From the NCBI RefSeq assembly GCF_016808095.1, contig NC_068977.1, positions 1,231,675 through 1,295,674 on the forward strand: a DNA stretch of 64,000 nucleotides, written 5' to 3'. The stretch comes from Vigna angularis. Lineage: Eukaryota > Streptophyta > Magnoliopsida > Fabales > Fabaceae. The position numbers and the translations under genes were made by a program. Below are positions 56,101 to 64,000 of the stretch, piece after piece. The notes beneath the pieces were generated by a model that saw nothing but the letters and a program-made list of their open reading frames with translations, made no database searches and was not told where the DNA came from. Position 1 is the first letter of the stretch; the number at the start of each line of letters is the position of its first letter.

Positions 56101-59100
56101 AGCTGGATGTATACCCTTGTTGCATGGATCTGCGTTATTTTCCCGTGGAGAAACACAGGTATATTATTTTATGTTTTTTGTTATTGGTGGTTGAAAGTTA
56201 GGCATATGTGAAGATGCGAAATAGTATATTTTTTTAGTTCGAGTTCTATCTACTGTGGTGTAAGTTGATGTCATTGACAGGTTCTTTGTACAGTAACACT
56301 TGGAGCACCTACAGATGCTCAACGCTTGGAGTCTGTTGTCGGTCCTCCGTCAAAGAGATTTATGCTTCACTATAGTTTTCCACCATTCTGCATAAATGAA
56401 GTTGGTAAACATGGTGGTATAAACCGGCGTGAAGTTGGTCATGGTAAATGAGTAACGTATAAATATTATCCAAAGTTTCTTGTGGTCTCCCATATTTGAA
56501 AAATAGCTAAAATCTCTGTACAACGTTTCCCTTCAAAATGTCAATACATAATTGAGTAGGACTTGTTTTTGTTTTTTGAAAGAAAAATGCTGTTTTAATT
56601 TAACACTACTTTGAAATTTAAACAATGAGAAAGGTTTATTATTGAAAGAAAAAAAAAATAAGTGTCTTTCTCAGAAGTTCTATACTCCCTTCACTATTAT
56701 CTGCCACTTTGGAAGATAGTGTACAAATTTAGGAATGGTCTCCGCCACTATATCCCCCTAATTTAGTTTAGTGTGCATAATGTTTAAGAATTAGACAGTT
56801 GGAAAGATAATGGTTAATATTGTCTTTAACTTAAATATATGCTGTTTTATCTTTATTTTAAGACATTATTATTGGAATATTTTATCTATCTGGGCATTTA
56901 ATTAGGTATCCTATCTTGGGATATTGGTGGTAAAGCTTTTTCTATTGCTATTTGAGGGTGAACAAGAGAGATCCATGACTGCTGGATCTTTTCTACCTAT
57001 CTGTTTTTTCTGCCTTTGTGATGATGGATATTCAATTTTGTTTGGTGGAATGAATGACAAAGTAAACTGATGAGAGGTAATTGGCGGTGGAGAGAGTTAC
57101 TTAATGTAAACACGATCATGTGCGGTATAGAAAATTAAATTTAATTGTTGGGAGTATAGTTTTAAACCTCTAGTTAGTGTTCAGCATATTTGTTAGGTAG
57201 TAGTTACTGACAAATGTATCATTTAACTAATTTTCTGTTAGTTCAGGTGGTCGGGAGTTAGTTGAAGTAGTTACATTTCTACTGTAATACTTGATCAGCT
57301 ATTCACAACTAATTCTCATCCTATTGTATTGACTTCATTTTTACACTGAATAAAATTCTTGTTTATATGATTTCTCTCAAACTTTAAAAATATTTTACTA
57401 TATAATAAAAGAGGAAATTACCAAAAGTCTGTGTATGAAATAGTAAACACCAGAATCTACCATTCAATGCTGAAAGGACAGTCTCAAAAAATTATCAATT
57501 GAGATAAAATAATTAACGGCTGACCAAACAGGGATACTTATTTTGGAAACCAGAAAGAGACATTGTTCTTAATAATAGAAGTGATTGTATTTCAGCTTTG
57601 CCAATCAAAAAGGTCATTAATTAACAAGTTTCTTTTTTGTCGTCTTACTTTTTCAGGAACTCTTGCTGAGAAAGCTTTTCTTGCTGTTTTGCCCCCTAAA
57701 GAAGATTTTCCATATACCATTCGTGTCAACTCTGAAGTGATGGCTTCAGATGGTTCAACGTCAATGGCAACTGTATGTGGAGGTACACTTTTTTAATGCA
57801 CGACATCAGAATTTGTAATGCCATTTTATGACCATATTCATGTTTAAGCTTCATAAACATTAAGTATTCTTCTTTTTGAATAAAAAAATCATTGTTAGAA
57901 AAAGAGAGTCAAAATGAATGTACGATGTAAGTTGTAGCTTGTTACTAGGTGTGCAAACCATGGTAGTTGAATTGCAAATCGTATCACGTATAAGAGAGCT
58001 TATGTTTTGTATCGCAAATCATTTTGTATTGTTAAGATTCATAAACATTTAAAAAGTATAACATAAAAAATATACAAACACGTAAAGATGTAATTAATAG
58101 CAACAATTACGTTAAAAAAGAGTGATTATATAATAATAAATCAAGTTAATGTTATAACGGTTGGATTGGGTTAGATTGTATGACCCAACTCCTTTGTTAA
58201 GAAAAAAATACTTGGGTTGATAAATATTTGATCCAAAAAAACAATTTTATGGGTACAGTGACTGTCTCCATAGTCACCATTTTTCTTTTGGGTGCAGTAG
58301 TAATTTTAGAGGGAGTTATCATTTACTAATTACCCTTTAAATGTTTTAAACTAAATATGGGCTAAAGTTTTAGGTTAAAACCAGACTCATTTCTTACCCA
58401 CTTAAAAACCCTAGCTTATCTGTCTTTATTCATCAACACTAGAAGGCCAGGTTGTGCCTTTGGCAGCCACGTTGATGCCCTGAGAGTCGCCGTCGCTGCC
58501 GTGAGTAGCCACCAAAAGAGGTGCTGCTGTGGTTTGTTAGCTTCTTCTCCCCCATCGATGGGAGGGATTACACCGTGAGAGGTGCCATCGCAAGAGTTGC
58601 TGCAGCAAGAGTACCTGCAGCAAGAGTACCTGCCATGAGAGGTACCACGACGAGTGACATCTCTCTGTGTGGATGTTATGATTCAAGCTGTGATTCAGAG
58701 AGATTCATTTGATTTGATATCGATTCAAAAATCGAGTCGTATGATACGAACACAATACAGGAGTAAAAACAAGTCTTCGAGCTATTCTTATTGATTTGTA
58801 TCGTGAATAGTCCGATACTTGTTACCATGTGCAAACCCACAGAACAATAGAGAAGTATGCAATTTAATATAATTTGATCCGCTGCAAGTAACATGCCAAT
58901 GTCCATGGGCAAATAAAGAGAAAATTCACGGTGAATCTTTCCATTCTGTAGGTAGTATGGCTTTGATGGAGGCTGGAATTCCTGTACGTGAACATGTTGC
59001 TGGGGTTTCTGTGGGTCTTGTTAGTGAGCTTGATCCATCCACTGGCAAAATAGCAGACTATCGCATATTGACTGATATTCTGGTAAATTCCAGAACTTGT

Positions 59101-61868
59101 TGAGTTATATCATTTCATATATTGTTGAGCTATATCATTTTATATACTGGCTATTTTGGTTGGAAGGTATACTTTCTATTAATTTAACAACTATACTTAC
59201 CTTCAAGTTCATGTTGTTACTCATGGCCTTTCTGTGATCATTTTGAATAATAACTTGTGTCAATTTTTTTGGAACAATTTCTATATTTTTAATTTATGTT
59301 GAAATGTTTTTTAATTTCAAATAAAGATGCTCAAAAAGTGATGAATTTTGTTTGCATGTTTGTTAAGAATATATAATTTAATATAGTTACATTGTGACAT
59401 TCTAGTTTCTTACTTTTGATAATCGAAATATGTGTTTCAATAATATTAAATATTTCAACGTTTACCTTTATGTTTTATGGAATCTTGTGTTTCAGTTATT
59501 CTATATTAATTTTGAACAAAAAAAGATTATTGATTTCATGCAAAAGTGTTATTTTTAATTTTTCTAAGGGCTTGGAGGACCATTTGGGTGACATAGACTT
59601 CAAAATTGCTGGAACTCGAAAAGGAGTTACTGCTAGTCAGTTGGATATGAAACCAGCTGGAATTCCTCTGGATATCGTTTGTGAATGTTTAGAACCTGCA
59701 CACAAAGCTCGTCTTCTCATTCTTGAACACATGGAACAAGAAATTAGTATACCTCGCAACAAGAATGACAGTACTTCTCCACGACTAGGTTGACATTTTT
59801 ATCTTTTCTAATAGGTTTCCTTGATAAAGTATGATGTACCAAAGTTTGAAATTTATTTCTGATGATGCAGCCACTTTAAAGTACAACAACGATGCTATTC
59901 GTCGCCTCATTGGGCCAATGGGCGCTCTAAAGAAAAAAATTGAAGAAGAAACAGGTGAATTTAACTTTTAAGTATCTTTGGTCTCCCCTGCCACTTAGAC
60001 TGAATTGTGAAGTTGTCTTATACTTCCCGTTTCTGATATGCTTTTTGAGGTATAACTGTAGAAGGATTCATTTTGTTCATAGTTTTTGGGTCTGCGAGCT
60101 TTGATCCTTCTTAATCTTGTCACTGATTGCAGTGTTTTTTAAAAATTCTTTTTAAACTATACATTGATATATTGTCCCATGTTTGTCTTTTATGATTTCT
60201 ACTGAATTCTGCGTGCTGTATTATATATATATATATATATGTATGTATATATATACTTAGAGTGATTGATCAAATTTACTGAACATGTTATCATGCACTC
60301 CAATCAGGTGCACGGATGTCTGTAGGCGATGGAGAACTTACAGTAGTTGCTAAGAATCAATCTGTAATGGACAAAGTACTAGAAAAGGTACTTCTTCCAT
60401 TCTGTTGAACCATTAATTTTTATTCAATCGTGCTTTTTGTTTGGAGTCCTATTCTTTTAGTCACAAGTGAGATAATTGTCTATCCTATATCAGGAATTGC
60501 TGATGCACTGATAAATTGATAATATCATGAAGTAATGCTTTCCTTAAGAATTATTAATTACATATATTCATATATACTACTCGGTGGGAGTCATATGTGG
60601 CTCTTCATTTTGTTTATATACATGCTAAGTCATGGATATATCAATGACAAATGGTGAAATGTCACCCTCATATATTTCATAATGGTTTTCATTCTGAAGT
60701 TCAATCCTCTTGTTTGCCAGGTTGATTTTATTGTGGGCCGTGAAATTGAAGTTGGAGGTATCTACACAGGTATTGTCACCAATATAAAAGAATACGGCGC
60801 TTTTGTGGAGTTTAATGGTGGCCACCAAGGCTTACTCCACATTTCTGAGTTGTCATATGAACCTGTATGTATGATTTTAACTATTTTTTTTGGTTGTCGT
60901 TAAGGGTCGTGTGTTGGGTCTGCTAATAGCAGGCAAAACAATTTGTATGTAATAATTTGTCTTTAATGACTGCATACATAGGTTTCCCGAGTTTCAGAGG
61001 TTGTCTCTGTTGGCCAGAAGCTTTCTTTGATGTGCATAGGCCAAGATGTTTATGGTAACATCAAATTATCGCTTAAAGCAACTTTTCCTCGTCCTGGAAT
61101 ATTGGAGACTAATGATGTAACTGAAGGATCTGTTACGTCCGCAAAAGAAACAGACGGGAATGCGTCTAGAGTACAAGAACAACAAAATTCTGCTTCTGAG
61201 TTGTCTTTAGGTGATCTTGAGTCGGGTGAAGCAAAATCCCCAACCTCCCAAGTACCAGTAATTGTAATACGTAGTGCTGCAGAGTGTGATGAAGAGGAGA
61301 AATCTTCCAAAGTTCCTCAGGTTGATAATGGTGTCCAATTGGATCGCAAGTCAAAATCACGTCCATCTCAAAATGCAATTCATTCTGCACCGAAATCAAA
61401 ATCTCGTAAATCTCAAGATGTTATCGATTCTTCAACTTCTCATTCAGGTCCCTTGCCATATACTAATGCTAAGAAGACAAAACTTTCAATGCAAAAAGAG
61501 TCAACATCTGATCTTCAAAAGCAAGAGGGGGGTGAACAAAAACCTAAAAATAGGGCTTCTGTAACTGCAAAAGATCTTGAAGTTGGAACCATAGTAACTG
61601 CTAAAGTATATCAAGTTCGTGCGCAGGGGTTTGTGTTGGATTTGGGTGGAGGAGTTCGAGGAGTGTACCGATTTGAGGTAGGAATCCATCTTTGTATTGT
61701 CTTTTTGTCTGCACCATGAGCCATTCAATTCACTTGCTAACCTGTTACTGTTCTATCGTGCAGGAAAATAATAGTAGGGACTTTAAAATAGGCGATGAGA
61801 TGCGAGTGGTGTGCTCAAGCTTTTCTAGCAAGGGAATTCCTGTATTGTCTTTAGTTGATGATAAATAA
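53119..61868 (+). CDS. PNP2: Polyribonucleotide nucleotidyltransferase 2, mitochondrial (copy 2)
   Basis: Encodes the same 975 residues as copy 1. Exons: 53119-53424, 53514-53669, 54734-54904, 55088-55213, 55291-55452, 55615-55734, 56021-56158, 56281-56443, 57657-57782, 58952-59082, 59569-59788, 59871-59954, 60308-60387, 60721-60864, 60982-61677, 61764-61868. The only change found in the gene is one extra T in intron 10 (59083-59568), with no effect on splicing or coding. Domain layout and catalytic residues are as for copy 1. It stands head-to-head with the organellar isocitrate dehydrogenase, the same neighbour this gene has in Arabidopsis, which suggests that this is the ancestral locus. 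Complete identity even in introns means either extremely recent duplication or a single locus assembled twice. Confidence 0.95.
57938..58838. mobile_element. Probable old insertion in PNP2 copy 2, intron 9
   Basis: Identical to the insertion at 6075-6975, with the same direct repeats of about 20 bases at its ends. Being shared, it predates the duplication if the duplication is real. Confidence 0.4.
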
Positions 61869-64000
61869 CTTCCCTGTTGGTCGTTCATGAGAGTCCATAT
61901 ATTTACCCTGCCATGGCTTGGAATATTCAAATATAAGGTGGTTAATAGTTTTGGATATATGGCAAAGTGATGGTAATGCTCGTCTTGCAGGGACGATGAT
62001 TTCGGTGCAGCTGTTTAGGTTCAAAATTCTGTAGTGATTAAACTAGTTTACCAAAATTTTTCTTTATCAGTTGCAATTGGTGAGTTAGAAGAGATTAACT
62101 TTGTGATCGACGGAAGGCATGGACGTGGTTCCAGGATACTGCATGATTGAAGAAAAACAACTACAATTCCTTGACACAACATATTATAGATTGATGTTAT
62201 CAGAGTAAAGGCTAATAAGCACGAACAGTGTTATAATTTTATTGGTGATGAGAAAATTTTCTTATGCTCTTAACCTTTACCATGTATTATCATTAGAGTT
62301 TACTGATCAATAGCAGAATTTGCAGATTTTCGTGTTAAAACATTGATACGTCTGTTATCTATCAATAGATGTGGTCATTGGCAGTGAATTTCATTCATTG
62401 CAATTTCAGTGTCAGAGTGTTTAGGTGATTTTTTTCTTTGGTGTAAAAGTTAAAGAAATAAATAACAAATTTTAGTTGTAAGAAAATATCCATAAACGTA
62501 ATGTTATAATTCTGATTATTCTTGGTTAAATTTAAGAATTAATATTTTTTTATTCAAATGAATTGTCTCGCTCAACAAGTATACTTGCAGTAAGAGGTAT
62601 ATTTGAAAATTTTATTTTTATATGAAAAATAGAAAACTTGTAGCATGTGTTGTGTGAAGTGGTGATTATTTGAAAGAATCGTTTGACTTAACCAAATTAA
62701 AAACTTCACAACTAAAATAAATTCATATAGCTAATGTTACAATTTTGACCAAAAGATTTATTTTCTAATTCTAATATATATTTTTAATAGTGAGAGAGAT
62801 CCAAGATAGCACGTAACTGAGATTGATCATATATAAAAGTTAAGTTTGGTGGGAGGTTGGAATAAGTCCGAAAACTTGTCTTTAAAGAATATGACTTCAG
62901 AAAATAAGTATTAAAAATAACTTAATTAAATTCATATTTCAAGAAAATGACTAATATAATTAAAAGATCCACAGTGAATCACAACTTTAAAAACAATTCA
63001 AGATAATTGTTATTTTAATTGTTTTCTTGTCCACAAAAGATTGTAATTTAAGGAAAAAAATGTTCAACATTTACAACTGATTGATACATCAAATAAATTA
63101 TTTTTTGATTTTTTAGTACGCACGCATATAAATATGTAACTCAACTAAAAGACATACCAATTTTATTTGGATAATAATAATAATAAACCTTTGAATTAAT
63201 CCTAAAATATTTGACCCGAATTAAACAGTAGTAACCAAATCCTGACTCGACAGTCAAAACATATAATTATTATTTCTGTATAATGTGGTCAACTATTAAC
63301 TATTAAGTCAACAATCACAAATGTCAAAAACAACAGCTTATTTAAATACTGCTTTCAAAGTCAGAAAACTTTTGTGCATTCATAGCTTGTAATTTATTGT
63401 TCATGTGACTTTTTTATTTTAACAAGTAAAAGTATAAACTTGTTATCAAAACTAATTCTATAACTAGTTAAGTTCTTTAATTATGTTACGCAATTTAAAT
63501 TTTAATGTTATGTAAGATTTTGCTTTGTTTCAGGTAATTACGTTATGTTCTATATGTGTTAGGTTTATTCAGAAATGAAATTTATTGAAAAAATATAATA
63601 TAAATTTAAATTTAATTATATAAGAGATTCAACATTATTTTTCATATAACATTTTAAAATAATAAAAGAATCAATATCAATTTTTATATATTATTTTATT
63701 TTTTTATTTTTATCTATGAGTATAAGTTTTTCTTCTTCTTTTATTTACACACAAACTTTGACAGTATCCTAATGTGAAGAAGACATTGATACCTTAAAAA
63801 AGAAGGAAACTTCACCAACCATTGATGTGTTTCAAATTGGATTATTATGCACATAAAGTTAAGCTTCTAAAGCTTAAAGGTTTTCTGAGAAAATAAATTA
63901 TCAAAGATATTCAGCATTAATAAAATCTGAAATAAATTAATATAATAGATTTGAGATGATTTTTAATATAAAACTTTAAAATGGTAAATTTATGTGTTTC
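61869..64000. other. Downstream region of PNP2 copy 2
   Basis: The 3' UTR continues to about 62430, followed by AT-rich spacer and the CRK relic at 63827-63855. It is identical to 10005-12136. No complete gene is present before the window end. Confidence 0.5.
63827..63855 (+). pseudogene. CRK kinase-exon relic (copy 2)
   Basis: Same block as 11963-11991, similar to the VFQIGLLCT part of the receptor-kinase last exon. If the duplication extends further right, a second receptor-kinase gene would be expected about 2.3 kb past the window end. Confidence 0.5.

Larger units (their letters stand above)
51864..64000 (+). repeat. Right copy of the >12.1 kb direct duplication
   Basis: Base-for-base repeat of 1-12136 with one extra T in the run at 59264-59270. 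It runs to the last base of the window, so it continues beyond it. The junction at 51863/51864 shows no target-site duplication, terminal repeat or other sign of a transposon boundary. Confidence 0.97.

Overview
This is nuclear DNA from a dicot plant. Genes are split by AT-rich, GT-AG introns, and the spacers are AT-rich with many (TA)n runs. The gene set and dispersed repeats point to a legume, probably close to Phaseolus or Vigna; that placement is inference. There are no bacterial operons, CRISPR arrays or phage genes, and I recognised no tRNA or rRNA gene. One 100-N assembly gap lies at 39395-39494.

Layout. (1) 1256-10004 (+): a 16-exon mitochondrial polyribonucleotide nucleotidyltransferase (PNP2 type). 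(2) 14475-18225 (+): a 6-exon cysteine-rich receptor-like kinase; a short decayed piece of the same kinase type lies near 11963. (3) 20335-21186 (-): two exon-like blocks I do not recognise. (4) 22771-24584 (+): only the 3' four exons of an isoprenylcysteine methylesterase-like gene. (5) 24585-30430: AT-rich spacer with a degenerate dispersed repeat. (6) 30520-31040 (+): a two-exon DIR1-like lipid-transfer protein. (7) 32674-34759 (+): an intronless SUVH1-type gene broken by two apparent one-base deletions. (8) The N gap. (9) 40471-48845 (-): a 15-exon organellar NADP-isocitrate dehydrogenase; its last intron holds a plastid rps12-derived fragment and a foldback element. (10) A repeat-rich spacer. 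(11) 53119-61868 (+): a second PNP2 gene.

The main structural fact is that 1-12136 and 51864-64000 are the same sequence in direct orientation. The only difference I found is one T in a homopolymer. The right end of the match is cut by the window edge, and the left copy starts at base 1, so the true extent is unknown. Because a scaffold gap lies between the copies, this is either a very recent tandem segmental duplication or, more likely, a contig-overlap or haplotig artefact. The two one-base deletions in the SUVH1-like gene also sit at or next to G runs, so consensus homopolymer error is a common suspect.

Functionally, the divergent isocitrate dehydrogenase/PNP2 pair repeats an adjacency I recall in Arabidopsis (At5g14590/At5g14580), so the right-hand PNP2 copy looks like the ancestral context. 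The other genes (receptor kinase, lipid-transfer protein, chromatin factor, methylesterase fragment) are unrelated neighbours. I found no convincing previously undescribed multi-gene system.
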